Assembly: GCF_014863585.1 (NCBI RefSeq)
Contig: NZ_CP062253.1
Coordinates: 2,754,501-2,818,500, forward strand
DNA from: Pseudomonas gozinkensis
GTDB taxonomy: Bacteria; Pseudomonadota; Gammaproteobacteria; Pseudomonadales; Pseudomonadaceae
Length of the DNA: 64,000 nt
Direction of reading: 5' to 3'
The position numbers and the translations under genes were made by a program. The stretch's first letter is position 1, and each line of letters opens with the position of its first letter. Shown one piece after another: positions 37,109 through 46,040 of the stretch. The notes under the pieces were generated by a model that worked only from the letters and a program-made list of their open reading frames with translations, searched no databases and was not told the DNA's origin.

Positions 37109-38677
37109 GTGCAATTCGTGTTTGAAGACTACGTGCTCGACCAGCAGCGCCGGGAACTGACCTGGCGCGGGGAGGTTGTGACTGTCGGGCCGCAGGTCTT
37201 CGATCTGCTGTTGCTGCTGGTCAGCAACCGCGAGCGGGTGGTGAGCAAGGACGAGCTGTTGAACGCCGTGTGGAGTGGCCGGATCGTTTCCGAATCGACC
37301 ATCACCAGCCACATCAACGCCGTGCGCAAGGCCATCGGCGACACCGGCGAGCAACAGCGCCTGGTGCGCACGGTGCCGCGCAAGGGCTATCGCTTTGTCG
37401 GTGAAATCATCCCGTGCGACAGCCCCGTCAATACGCCCGAAGCACCTGCGAAACCCGAGGTGGCCGCGACACTTGTCCTGCCGGAAAAACCTTCGATCAC
37501 CGTCCTGCCATTCCAGAACCTCAGCGGCGACCCCGAACAGGACTACTTCGCCGACGGCATCGTCGAAGACATCATCACCGCGTTGTCGCGCCTGCGCTGG
37601 CTGTTCGTCATCGCCCGCAACTCCAGCTTCACCTACAAGGGCAGGGCGGTGGATGCGCGAGGCGTCGGTCAGGAACTGGGTGTGCGTTATGTGCTGGAAG
37701 GCAGCGTGCGCAAGTGCGGCAACAAGATCCGCATCACCGGCCAGTTGATTGATACCTGCAGCGGAACTCACCTGTGGGCCGAGCGTTTCGAAGGCCTGCT
37801 TGACGATATTTTCGAACTCCAGGACCAAGTGGCCGAAAGCGTTGTGGGCGCCATCGCGCCGCAGCTCGAACGCGCGGAAATCGAACGGGCCAAACGTAAG
37901 CCCACCGACAGCCTCGATGCCTACGATTACTACCTGCGTGGGACGGCCAAACTGCACATCGGCACCCGTGAGGCGATCGAGCAGTCACTGACGCTGTTCT
38001 ACCGGGCGATTGAACTGGATCCGGAATTTGCCTCGGCGTACGGCATGGCCGCGTGGTGCCATTTCTGGCGCAAGCTCAACGGCTGGATGACCGACCGGCC
38101 CCGGGAAATCGCCGAAGGTGCGCGGCTGGCACGAATGGGGGTGGAGCTGGGGCGTGATGACGCCGTGGCGCTGACCCGTAGCGGGCATGCTCTGGCGCAT
38201 CTGACCGGGGATGTCGACTGTGGCATTGCCTTGCTTGATCGGGCTCGACTGCTCAACCCCAATCTGGCGCCGGCCTGGTATCTGGGTGGAATTCTGCGTG
38301 CCTTGCGTGGCGAAACTGACGCCGCCATCGCCAACCTCGAGCATGCCGTGCGCCTCAGCCCGCTGGATCCGGAAATGTTCCGCATGCAGGTCGGGATGGC
38401 GCTGGCGCACTTCTTCGCCGGACGCTTCGAACTCTCGGCTTCCTGGGCCGAGAAAGCGCAGGGAAACCTGCCCTGTCTGCTGGCAGCGGTGGCGTTGATC
38501 GCCGCAAGCCAGGCGCTGAGCGGGCGAACCGACAAAGCCGGGCAAACCATGGAACGGGTGCGTCAGCTGGACCCGACCTTGCGGGTGTCCAGCCTGAGCG
38601 CGTGGCTGCCCATTCAACGGCCTGAAGACGTTGCCCGGTTTGCCGAGGGTCTGCGATTGGCGGGATTGCCGGAGTGA
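37109..38677 (+). CDS. Winged-helix transcriptional regulator with TolB-like and TPR regions (CadC-like N-terminus, soluble)
   Basis: 522 residues from a GTG at 37109; the open frame upstream shows no family sequence. Residues 1-95 are an OmpR-type winged helix (GPQVFDLLLLLVSNRERVVSKDELLNAVW and TVPRKGYRFVGEI). Residues about 130-260 match the adenylate-cyclase/TolB-N-like block (ITVLPFQNLSGDPEQDYFADGI, VRYVLEGSVRK, THLWAERF). Residues about 270-520 are TPR-like helices (YRAIELDPEFASAYGMAAWC, LNPNLAPAWYLGGILRALRG). No membrane helix separates DNA-binding and sensor parts, unlike CadC. It is divergent from the NmrA-cupin-HlyD-MFS operon across 251 bp and is the natural candidate controller. 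Confidence 0.85.
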   Translation: MQFVFEDYVLDQQRRELTWRGEVVTVGPQVFDLLLLLVSNRERVVSKDELLNAVWSGRIVSESTITSHINAVRKAIGDTGEQQRLVRTVPRKGYRFVGEIIPCDSPVNTPEAPAKPEVAATLVLPEKPSITVLPFQNLSGDPEQDYFADGIVEDIITALSRLRWLFVIARNSSFTYKGRAVDARGVGQELGVRYVLEGSVRKCGNKIRITGQLIDTCSGTHLWAERFEGLLDDIFELQDQVAESVVGAIAPQLERAEIERAKRKPTDSLDAYDYYLRGTAKLHIGTREAIEQSLTLFYRAIELDPEFASAYGMAAWCHFWRKLNGWMTDRPREIAEGARLARMGVELGRDDAVALTRSGHALAHLTGDVDCGIALLDRARLLNPNLAPAWYLGGILRALRGETDAAIANLEHAVRLSPLDPEMFRMQVGMALAHFFAGRFELSASWAEKAQGNLPCLLAAVALIAASQALSGRTDKAGQTMERVRQLDPTLRVSSLSAWLPIQRPEDVARFAEGLRLAGLPE

Positions 38678-38681
38678 CGGC

Positions 38682-39731
38682 TCAGCCGGCCAGCGTCGCG
38701 TTATCGATCACAAACCGATACTTCACATCGCCCTGCAGCATCCGCTCGTAGGACGCATTGATCTGATCCGCGCGAATCAGCTCGATGTCGGAAACGATGC
38801 CGTGCTCGGCACAGAAATCCAGCATCTCCTGGGTTTCAGGAATACCGCCGATCATCGAACCGGCGATGGTCCGGCGTTTCATGATCAGGTTGAACACGTT
38901 CGGTGACGGATGCGGCGAGGCGGGGGCACCGACCAGCGTCAGGGCGCCATCGCGCTTGAGCAGCACCAGGAACGCGTCGAGATCGTGAGGCGCGGCGACG
39001 GTGTTGAGGATCAAGTCGAAGCTCTTGGTGTGTGCGGCCATTTCTTCAACGTTGCGCGACACCACGACCTCATCGGCGCCCAGTGCCTTGGCGGCTTCGC
39101 GCTTGGACTCGGAAGTAGTGAACGCCACGACATGCGCGCCCATCGCATGGGCCAGTTTGATACCCATGTGGCCCAGGCCACCGATACCGACCACACCGAC
39201 CTTTTTGCCCGGCCCGGCGTTCCACTGGCGCAGTGGCGAGTAGGTGGTGATGCCCGCACACAGCAGCGGCGCGACGGCGGCCAGTTGAGCTTCCGGATGA
39301 CGGATGCGCAGCACGTAACGCTCATGCACCACGATGTTTTGCGAGTAACCGCCAAGGGTCCAGCCCGGTGCGTCCGGGGTCGGGAAGTTGTAGGTGCCGA
39401 TCATGCCGTCACAGTAGTTTTCCAGACCGGTTTCACAGTCGTCGCAGTGTTTGCAGCTGTCGACGATGCAGCCGACACCGACCAGATCGCCGACCTTGTA
39501 GTCGGAAACATGGGCGCCGACCGCCGAAACGCGACCGACAATCTCGTGCCCCGGCACGCAGGGGAATTGCGTACCGGCCCATTCGGCGCGCACCTGGTGC
39601 AGATCGGAGTGGCAGATGCCGCAGAAGGCGATATCGATCTGCACATCATGGGCCGCCGGCGCGCGGCGATTGATCTGCATCGGCTCAAGGGGTTGGTCGC
39701 CGGCGTGGGCACCGTAGGCATGTACGAGCAT
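38682..39731 (-). CDS. Zinc-dependent NAD(P)H alcohol dehydrogenase (YahK/cinnamyl-alcohol type)
   Basis: 349 residues from the ATG at 39731 behind AAGGA; an upstream start would add an 18-residue tail lacking support. Catalytic zinc ligands sit in CGICHSDLHQ and PGHEIVGRV. The structural zinc site is CKHCDDCETGLENYC, and the coenzyme motif is VGIGGLGHMGIKLAHAMGA. This MDR subgroup reduces a broad set of aldehydes to alcohols with NADPH. It ends 4 bp after the stop of the convergent regulator. Confidence 0.92.
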   Translation of the reverse strand: MLVHAYGAHAGDQPLEPMQINRRAPAAHDVQIDIAFCGICHSDLHQVRAEWAGTQFPCVPGHEIVGRVSAVGAHVSDYKVGDLVGVGCIVDSCKHCDDCETGLENYCDGMIGTYNFPTPDAPGWTLGGYSQNIVVHERYVLRIRHPEAQLAAVAPLLCAGITTYSPLRQWNAGPGKKVGVVGIGGLGHMGIKLAHAMGAHVVAFTTSESKREAAKALGADEVVVSRNVEEMAAHTKSFDLILNTVAAPHDLDAFLVLLKRDGALTLVGAPASPHPSPNVFNLIMKRRTIAGSMIGGIPETQEMLDFCAEHGIVSDIELIRADQINASYERMLQGDVKYRFVIDNATLAG

Positions 39732-39850
39732 GGGGAAATCCTTGATGAATGTGTCGAAGGACCATTCTTCCCGGATTGCTCGCACAGCCTGTAGTGCATT
39801 TCTACCGATTACTTGCCTGATCCTGCGGGATCGATTTGGGTGAAATCACG

Positions 39851-40366
39851 TCAGTCCATCGAGAAATGCATTCGCATGTTCATCACGGCGTCGTACTGAT
39901 TGCTGGCTACCCGGCGTTCGATCAGGCGGTCGGATCCGCCTTCGGCAACACGGCGTTCGAGCAGGCGATCGGAGCCGCCTTCGGCGACACGGCGTTCGAT
40001 CAGGCGATCGGAGCCGCCTTCGGCGACACGGCGTTCGATCAGGCGATCGGAGCCGCCTTCGGCAACGCGGCGTTCGATCAGGCGATCGGATCCGCCTTCG
40101 GCGACACGGCGTTCGAGCAGGCGATCGGAGCCGCCTTCGGCGACACGGCGTTCCATCAGCCGATCCGAACCCCCTTCGGCAATCTGGGTAGGCGCCTTTC
40201 TGGCCCGGTGCTGTTGCACCGATGAAGTTTCTGAATCCGGAGCACTGGTTTCCTGTCTGTTGGCCACCGGCATGTCGGGCAGGCAACTTGCCCCGAATGC
40301 ATGAGTGGCAACTATCCAGGTGGCTGAAACAATGGCGACGGGCAATACCAATCCAATAGTTTTCAT
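39851..40366 (-). CDS. Secreted protein with seven 13-residue tandem repeats (unknown function)
   Basis: 171 residues from the ATG at 40366 (AGGA upstream; an ATG three codons earlier is possible). A signal peptide (MKTIGLVLPVAIVSATWIVATHAFGA) is followed by a 30-residue polar linker, then seven copies of VAEGGSDRL[I/L/M]ERR spanning 39911-40183, then a short tail. The repeat is highly charged (Glu, Asp, Arg) with a central GGSD turn. Repeats are nearly identical at DNA level (39-bp unit), so copy number may vary by slippage. No catalytic motif is seen. Comparable repeat proteins appear as hypotheticals in other Pseudomonas, from memory. Confidence 0.82.
   Translation of the reverse strand: MKTIGLVLPVAIVSATWIVATHAFGASCLPDMPVANRQETSAPDSETSSVQQHRARKAPTQIAEGGSDRLMERRVAEGGSDRLLERRVAEGGSDRLIERRVAEGGSDRLIERRVAEGGSDRLIERRVAEGGSDRLLERRVAEGGSDRLIERRVASNQYDAVMNMRMHFSMD
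39911..40183 (-). repeat. Seven tandem 39-bp coding repeats
   Basis: Seven consecutive 39-bp units, each encoding 13 residues. The most terminal units have diverged most (LMERR at one end), and the central units are almost identical, as expected from recent duplication or gene conversion. Confidence 0.92.
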
Positions 40367-40449
40367 CGTGATCATCCTGAGTCGTAGTGGGATTTCGTTA
40401 ATGAACTTCCGGGTTGCAACCAGACAGGTTTGAATTCAATCGAATACTT

Positions 40450-40704
40450 CTAATGGGAGTTGCCATGCTCCTGCGCGGCCAGGCGAATGCGGTTGTAAGC
40501 AATCAGGCGCATGACATAGCCCAACTTGATCGCGGTCGGTCCGAGGATTGTCATCCCGTGTGCGCCGACCAGCGTGGGCAAGGCCAAGTGAGCGTCGAAC
40601 ACATAGGCCAGGAAAATCCCCGCCATCAACATGCCCAGACCGCCGATCAGCAATACGTGGGACAACTTCAGCACGCGATGCGAGTCTTCAAAAAAGTCAT
40701 ACAT
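40450..40704 (-). CDS. Small two-helix inner-membrane protein, PpyR-like
   Basis: 84 residues from the ATG at 40704; a TTG 13 codons upstream is an alternative start, and neither has a strong ribosome site. Two hydrophobic helices are visible (HVLLIGGLGMLMAGIFLAYV and the TLVGAHGMTILGPTAIKLGYVM segment), with short charged ends. Layout and sequence feel recall small Pseudomonas proteins annotated as the transmembrane sensor/regulator PpyR (psl and pyoverdine regulation in P. aeruginosa). That match is from memory and moderate. It stands alone between the repeat protein and the FixJ-like regulator. Confidence 0.65.
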   Translation of the reverse strand: MYDFFEDSHRVLKLSHVLLIGGLGMLMAGIFLAYVFDAHLALPTLVGAHGMTILGPTAIKLGYVMRLIAYNRIRLAAQEHGNSH

Positions 40705-40931
40705 GTTGTTCAGCCATCCCTGAGTCAATGAGTGGGTGGGCAAGTGTCGGCGCGAACGGAGACCGCGAAGTCAATGACTTTGCCGGCCGTTGCATTTGAT
40801 GGAGGGATTTTACTGTTGGCGGTAGGGATCAACCATGTTGCATGAGTTTGGTTTTATCCTGCCCGCGTATGGAGAAGTCATACCTACGTATATAAACAAC
40901 TTTCAATGTGCGCTGAATAAGAGCGTTACAT

Positions 40932-41570
40932 CTAATGGTTGATACCCAGGCTTTCGGCCATTCGAACCAGATCGGCAAACGACTGCGCGCGCATCTTGCG
41001 CATGGCCTGGCTGCGATGGATTTTCACGGTGATCTCGCTCAGGCCGATGGCACTGGCGATCTGTTTGTTCATCAAGCCCGAAACGGCCAATGCCATTACC
41101 GATTGCTCTCTGACCGTCAGTGTCCCGTGGCGTGTGCGCAGCTCATGATGGCGGCGTTCGCACTCGCGGCGTGACCTGTCCCGCGCATGTGCGGCGACTA
41201 CGGCATCGATCATTGCCTGCTCGCGAAACGGTTTTTCCAGGAAGTCGATGGCGCCGGCTTTCATGGCGCGAACCGTCATGGCGATGTCGCCGTACCCGGT
41301 CATGAAAATGATCGGCAGACCGATTTTGGCGTCGGCGAGTGCCTGCTGAAAGACCAATCCGCTGGTGCCTTGCAATCGCACATCCAGCACCAGGCAACTG
41401 GGCAGGTCAGGTCGCTCGTATTGCATGAAGTCGGTGACCGATCCGAACAGCTCGACCTGCAGGCCGATGGAGCGCAACAGGCTGCCAAGTGCCTCGCGCA
41501 GAGGGGCGTCATCATCAATGATGAAAACGATGGGTTCCGGGTTTCGGTCTGGTGCTGATTCTACTTCCAT
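40932..41570 (-). CDS. FixJ-type response regulator (receiver + LuxR HTH)
   Basis: 212 residues. The receiver has the acidic pair FIIDDDAPLREAL, the phospho-acceptor Asp in CLVLDVRLQG (about residue 63), MTGYGD, and the conserved Lys in FLEKPFREQ. The output domain is LuxR-type (LTVREQSVMALAVSGLMNKQIA and GLSEITVKIHRSQAMRKM). The layout is that of FixJ/NodW regulators, which answer PAS-type sensor kinases. No kinase gene is next to it, so it is an orphan in this window. Confidence 0.9.
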   Translation of the reverse strand: MEVESAPDRNPEPIVFIIDDDAPLREALGSLLRSIGLQVELFGSVTDFMQYERPDLPSCLVLDVRLQGTSGLVFQQALADAKIGLPIIFMTGYGDIAMTVRAMKAGAIDFLEKPFREQAMIDAVVAAHARDRSRRECERRHHELRTRHGTLTVREQSVMALAVSGLMNKQIASAIGLSEITVKIHRSQAMRKMRAQSFADLVRMAESLGINH

Positions 41571-41679
41571 ACGCTGGATGGCTTCGCGGCGATCGGGTTG
41601 CGCAGGATGCGGAATATTTCAATGGAAAACTTTGCCCGAGCCTCCGGTTTTCATTGGATTTTTCTTGGGTAACCGTCCA

Positions 41680-41717
41680 GAGGCCATCGACCGTGTGTTC
41701 CGTTAGTCGATGGCCTC
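41680..41717. terminator. 12-bp perfect inverted repeat downstream of the alkylsulfatase
   Basis: GAGGCCATCGAC at 41680-41691 pairs perfectly with GTCGATGGCCTC at 41706-41717 across a 14-nt loop, starting seven bases past the sdsA stop. There is no clear T-run in the minus direction, so it may stabilise the 3' end rather than terminate on its own. Confidence 0.4.
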
Positions 41718-41723
41718 GGCGGG

Positions 41724-43691
41724 TCAGTTTCCTGCCCTGGCGACGATTGCAAAATTCCCCGGTGCCTTCTCCAGCAGCCCCAGAAACCTCACGAGATCGA
41801 CCTTGCTGCCATCCACTTTCAGGTCATCGGAAGTGAGCGTTTCCTTCAGCCCGGCGGTGCCGCCCAGCAACTGGACGAACAGGTCCTTGGTGACGGTCAG
41901 CGTTGCGTTGGCGTTCGCCGCGGTCGGGCCTTTTCGGTAGTGCAGCACGGCGTTCTCGATCCACAGCACGAACGATTCATTGGTATCGGTCAGCACCAGA
42001 TTGAAGGTCCAGCTCTTGCCATCTGCCGCCGGCCCGTCGAGGCTCGCGGCCATGGCTTCGAGGAAGCGTTCGGTGGGCGTCTGCTTCATCAGTTCGATCA
42101 GGTCGGAGCGTTTGACGCCCTTGACTGGCGGGCCGTTGCGCAGCTCCATCGCCGCCGTCAGGTAGCTGTTGCGCCAGGTCGCCGATTCCGCCTGATAGCC
42201 CATCTGCTCGTACGCGCGGGCCAGCAGCTCCTTGGCGGCCGTGTCGTCGGGTTTAGCGAGCACGGCCTGGTCCAGCAGCTCGGCGACCCAGCGGTATTCG
42301 CCCTTGTCATAGGCCACGCGGGCGGCCTCGATCACCTTGGCGTTACCTCCCATCAATTCGACGTAGCGCTTTGCCGATTCCTTGGGTACCAGAGGATTCA
42401 AGTGTGCGGGGTTGCCGTCGTAGGCGCCCAGGTACATCTGGTAGATCGCCTTGACGTTGTGGCGCAGGTCGCCGTAATAGCCGCGAGTGCCGAAGTACGA
42501 CGCCAGTGAATCCGGCAACTGGATCTTGTCGGCGATCTCGTTGGGGGTGTAGCCGGCGTTCATCAGGCGCACGGTCTGATCGTGCAGGTATTTGTAGACG
42601 TCGCGGTGCTTGGTGATGAATTCGCGGATCCGCTCGTTGCCCCAGATCGGCCAGTTGTGCTGACCGAAATAGACCTCGGTGTCGCCCAGTTCGTCGAGGG
42701 CGATTTGCGTGTATTCGGACCAGCGCAGCGCATCGCGCACCTTGGCGCCACGGATCGGCAGCAGGTTGTGCATGGTCTGCGCCAGCAGCTCCGCGCCGCC
42801 GTAGGCCTTGAGCGAGGGGATCGAAAAGGTCAGCTCGGCCGGGGCCTCAGCGCCGGGCATGTTGTGGAACACGAAGCTGACGCCGTCGAGCACCAGCGGC
42901 TGGATCGGCTGATCGATGATCTGCGTCGGCGGCAGGATGCCCATGCTGCCGTAAGCGACGTTTTTGCCCAGCCCGGTGTCGACAATGCCGGTGACGCCCG
43001 GCGTCAGGTTCTTGCCGAACTGATACATCGAACGCCGCGCCATTGCCGGCCCCGCCAGAATGTTTTCGCTGGTGGCTTCCTCCATGAACCCGGCCGGCGC
43101 GACGATGGGAATGTTGCGCTGGGCGACTTCGCTGCTCGAGGTGATGCCCAGCACACCGCCGAAATGGTCGGCATGGTCGTGGGTGAAAATGATCGCGGTG
43201 ACGGGCTTGTTGCCCAGATGCTCGCGGGCGAATGCCAGCGCTGCGGCGGCGGACTCCCGGGAGGTCAGCGGATCGACCACGATCCAGCCGGTCTGCCCGT
43301 CGATCAGCGTCATATTGGCGATGTCGAAACCGCGCAACTGGTAAATTCCGTCGCGGACCTTGAACAGACCGATCTGCGCGTTGAGCATCGCGTGCCGCCA
43401 CAGGCTCGGGTTGACGGTGGCCGGCGCCTGGCCTTCGACGAAGCGGTAGGCATCGAAATCGATCAGGACATTGCCGTCGGAGCCGAGGATCTTGCCTGTG
43501 GGTCGGGCGATGAAACCGCGCTGGGCATCTTCCATGTCGCGGTTGTCGCTGAGGTCCAGGCCCTTGATCGACGCCTGGATCACCGCTGCCGTGGCGGGCG
43601 TGGCATCTCCCGCAGCGACGCCGGGCTTGTTGTCGCAGCCGGCGAGGGACACCAGCGTCAGGGCGAGGATCGTGTAGAGGGTCGGTTTCAT
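41724..43691 (-). CDS. SdsA-type alkylsulfatase (metallo-beta-lactamase fold lipoprotein)
   Basis: 655 residues, the usual SdsA length. The N-terminus ends in a lipobox (VSLAGC, Cys 19), so it is probably a lipoprotein. The binuclear zinc site is visible as FTHDHADHFGG, followed by the Glu/Asn-rich segment. The helical dimerisation part has FGQHNWPIWGNERIREFI, and the C-terminal SCP2-like domain ends near FVQLLGGTAGLKETL. The family cleaves primary alkyl sulfates such as dodecyl sulfate to alcohol and sulfate, allowing growth on detergents. The divergent LysR-type gene 105 bp away is the expected regulator, but it is frameshifted here. Confidence 0.92.
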   Translation of the reverse strand: MKPTLYTILALTLVSLAGCDNKPGVAAGDATPATAAVIQASIKGLDLSDNRDMEDAQRGFIARPTGKILGSDGNVLIDFDAYRFVEGQAPATVNPSLWRHAMLNAQIGLFKVRDGIYQLRGFDIANMTLIDGQTGWIVVDPLTSRESAAAALAFAREHLGNKPVTAIIFTHDHADHFGGVLGITSSSEVAQRNIPIVAPAGFMEEATSENILAGPAMARRSMYQFGKNLTPGVTGIVDTGLGKNVAYGSMGILPPTQIIDQPIQPLVLDGVSFVFHNMPGAEAPAELTFSIPSLKAYGGAELLAQTMHNLLPIRGAKVRDALRWSEYTQIALDELGDTEVYFGQHNWPIWGNERIREFITKHRDVYKYLHDQTVRLMNAGYTPNEIADKIQLPDSLASYFGTRGYYGDLRHNVKAIYQMYLGAYDGNPAHLNPLVPKESAKRYVELMGGNAKVIEAARVAYDKGEYRWVAELLDQAVLAKPDDTAAKELLARAYEQMGYQAESATWRNSYLTAAMELRNGPPVKGVKRSDLIELMKQTPTERFLEAMAASLDGPAADGKSWTFNLVLTDTNESFVLWIENAVLHYRKGPTAANANATLTVTKDLFVQLLGGTAGLKETLTSDDLKVDGSKVDLVRFLGLLEKAPGNFAIVARAGN

Positions 43692-43742
43692 TCTTGTTGT
43701 TCTCCGAGGGTCGAATGCGCTCCAGCCTAGGGGCCGGGCGGC

Positions 43743-43768
43743 GATGTATCCAATGCATTGTTTACATC
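43743..43768. promoter_or_regulatory. 26-bp near-perfect dyad in the sdsA-lysR intergenic region
   Basis: GATGTA (43743-43748) and TACATC (43763-43768) flank the perfect palindrome CAATGCATTG (43751-43760), all on one centre; only two base pairs of thirteen break the symmetry. It lies between divergent genes, about 29 bp before the LysR start, as expected for a LysR-type operator. Confidence 0.6.
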
Positions 43769-43796
43769 CGGATAATGCGTCGCTAGCATCGGGCGA

Positions 43797-44721
43797 ATGG
43801 ACCTCAAACGACTGTCACACCTTCTCGCGCTGGCCGATGAACGCCATTTCGGCCGTGCGGCCGAACGCGTTCACCTCAGCCAGCCGGCCCTGAGCCGCAG
43901 CATTCAGGCGCTGGAGAGCGAAACCGGGCAGCGCCTGTTCGATCGCGACACCGGCGACGTCCGCCCGACGCCGGCGGGGGAGTTTCTGATCGAGCGGGCG
44001 CGACGGCTGCTGTTCGATGCCCGGTCGCTGGAGCGGGACATGGCGCTCTATTGCGATCGCCAACTGGGCAGCCTCGCCTTCGGCGTCGGCCCGTTCCCGG
44101 CTGCGATGTTGATGCATCAAGTGGTGCCGCGACTGCGCCTGGATCACCCGGCGGTCACCCTGCGTGTGGAAGTGAACAACTGGCAGATTCTCGAAGCGCG
44201 GCTGCGCGCGGAAGCGATCGAATTCTTCGTTGCCGACATTCGCAACTTCACGGCGGAATCCGATCTGTTGATCCCGTTCGCTGGGCCAGGTTTCGGCAGG
44301 CTTCTTCGTGCGTCCGGGGCACCCACTGGCCGGGCATAAAGTGGCGATGGGCGAACTGGAAGGCTACGGCATCGCCACGACGCGCCTGCCGGAAGTAGTG
44401 AAGCTTGAGACCGCCCGAACCCTCGGCATCTCCACCCGCCAGGCGCTACCGATCGTGCTGGAGTGTGATGATGTGGCGTTGCTCAAGACCGTCGCTGGTT
44501 CAACCGACACCATCCTCGGCGTCATCCATGGCGCGGTGGCCGAAGACATTCGGGTGGGGCGTTTGATCGAGCTTCATGTTGTCGACAGGCCCCGATTTCA
44601 TTCTGAAATCGGGGTGGTGAGCTTGCAGGGCAGGAGCTTGTCGCCGACGGCTTTGTGTGTGATTGAGGCGGTCGCTGCCGAGATGAAATCCGTTCACGTC
44701 GAACAATCCCCACGTCTTTAG
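43797..44721 (+). pseudogene. LysR-family regulator, frameshifted (SdsB-like)
   Basis: The first frame (43797-44339) gives a normal LysR N-terminus: an HTH with MDLKRLSHLLALADERHFGR, AERVHLSQPALSRSIQALE and ETGQRLFDRDTGDVRPT, then the start of the effector domain. After residue about 163 the frame leaves family sequence and stops. Removing one G from the GGG at 44283-44285 restores a continuous reading (IPFAG then QVSAGFFVRPGHPLAGHKV) that runs to 44721, giving about 307 residues, a standard LysR length. So this is a single-base insertion: either a real loss of function or a sequencing error. Its divergent position to the alkylsulfatase matches SdsB activators. Confidence 0.85.
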
Positions 44722-44812
44722 AGATACGTCCTACAGCCATGATTTTCCTGCTTCGTTAACGTCGTGCAGCCTCTTGCGAGGGGTTGCCGATGCATGAACG
44801 AAAGGACAATCA

Positions 44813-46033
44813 GTGGCTGGTCAAAAGGACATTCCCCAGGTTCCCAACCCACCGGCGGGCGACGGGCATCACGTCACCTACCGCTACATGACGGCCACCG
44901 AACTGGCCGATCAGCAAGAACGACAAGACAAGTACGACGCCATGCTGGCGAGACAGGACGCCTTCGAGCGTAGCCGTGAGGTGGCGGCGAACAAGCCTGA
45001 GCCGATGCGCGCGGGCTGTGTGTTTGCCAAATCCTGCAAGTTGCCGGATGCGATCATCGATTACTCGAATCCTTCGGGGATGGTGCCGACTGACAGCCTG
45101 AAGGATTACGGCGAGCTGATTTTGCTCGGTGGGCGTGAGGCCAATGACAGCGGTGGGGTTGAACTCAAGAAAATCAGCGGCTCTGCCATTCCTGCGGGAA
45201 TGGGTACTTTTGCCCTTGCCGGTGAGGCGTTCAAGGCATTGCCCGCGCTGGCCTCTGCTGCCGTCATCAGCCCGTTGCTCGGGCTGGTGGCGATGTTCAT
45301 GCCCTCGAACCTGGGCGACAGCGCGCTCTATACCGAAGACCAGTTGCTCGCCCTCAAACAGGCCCGAACCCGCGTGCGCTTGCGCGTTGAACAGCAGGCC
45401 GATGGCAACCTGAAGGGTTACGGCTTCTACACCGGCAAGAATCGCGATTGGGAGATGGTTGATGTTGTGCAGTTCGCTGCACGCGATAGCCGGTTTGTCG
45501 CAGACCTTGGTGAAGGTGTTGAGCTGGTTTGGACGCCTGCCGTGGATGGTTCCGACATTCTTGGTATTCCGGCACTGGAGGCTGCTCCTCAGGCGCCGCA
45601 TATCTGGGTGTACCCGCCGACGAAAGCGGCGGACGGGATTCTGGTGAATCCGGTTTATCCGCCGGAGTATCGGGATTTCATTCTGGTGTTTCCGGCGAGT
45701 TCCGGGGTTAAGCCGATTTATATTGTTTTAAATGTACGCGGCCATGGCACAGCCAAGGCTGGTCACACCTACCACCCGGCCCCTGAGACAGACGAAATCA
45801 CAGCGTTTCCAGGATTGAGAAGAGCGAAAAAGAAAACCCCGTACTCGGGTGGTCTCCGGGATCGCTGGATAGACGCAAAAGGGAGGACGATATATGAATG
45901 GGACTTTCTTCACGGAGAGCTTGAGGCCTATCGCGCGAGCGACGGTACTCATTTGGGGTCGTACGACCATAGAACCGGTAAGCAACTAGATCCCCCTAAA
46001 GGGAAAAAGCGAAGCATCAAAAAGTACTTGTGA
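44813..46033 (+). CDS. Pyocin-S-domain antibacterial toxin with colicin E3 type 16S rRNase tip
   Basis: 406 residues from a GTG at 44813 with AAAGGA seven bases upstream. Residues 1-65 are polar and coiled; about 66-190 hold [10 protein letters not shown] and a hydrophobic Ala/Gly stretch ([20 protein letters not shown]). Residues about 195-310 are an S-type pyocin domain ([13 protein letters not shown] and [13 protein letters not shown]). The last 90 residues match the colicin E3 cytotoxic domain: [25 protein letters not shown] and SIKKYL, with catalytic Asp 364, His 367, Glu 371 and Arg 400 all kept. Colicin E3 cuts 16S rRNA in the decoding site and stops translation. No receptor-binding or TonB domain and no SOS box are seen, so delivery by type VI secretion is an alternative to pyocin-like release. 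Confidence 0.92.
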   Translation: MAGQKDIPQVPNPPAGDGHHVTYRYMTATELADQQERQDKYDAMLARQDAFERSREVAANKPEPMRAGCVFAKSCKLPDAIIDYSNPSGMVPTDSLKDYGELILLGGREANDSGGVELKKISGSAIPAGMGTFALAGEAFKALPALASAAVISPLLGLVAMFMPSNLGDSALYTEDQLLALKQARTRVRLRVEQQADGNLKGYGFYTGKNRDWEMVDVVQFAARDSRFVADLGEGVELVWTPAVDGSDILGIPALEAAPQAPHIWVYPPTKAADGILVNPVYPPEYRDFILVFPASSGVKPIYIVLNVRGHGTAKAGHTYHPAPETDEITAFPGLRRAKKKTPYSGGLRDRWIDAKGRTIYEWDFLHGELEAYRASDGTHLGSYDHRTGKQLDPPKGKKRSIKKYL

Positions 46034-46040
46034 GGGATTT

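Noticed and set aside
39900..40304. CRISPR-like array suggested by regular 39-bp repeats
   Set aside because: Repeats are contiguous with no unique spacers, stay in frame and encode a 13-residue protein repeat behind a signal peptide.
40870..40931. AT-rich stretch upstream of the FixJ-like gene 3' end as a phage att or promoter site
   Set aside because: No flanking repeat or integrase is present and no complete promoter was found; only local AT richness.
44722..44812. SOS (LexA) or P-box site ahead of the toxin gene
   Set aside because: No CTGT-N8-ACAG type site or recognisable pyocin activator box could be found in the 90-bp gap.
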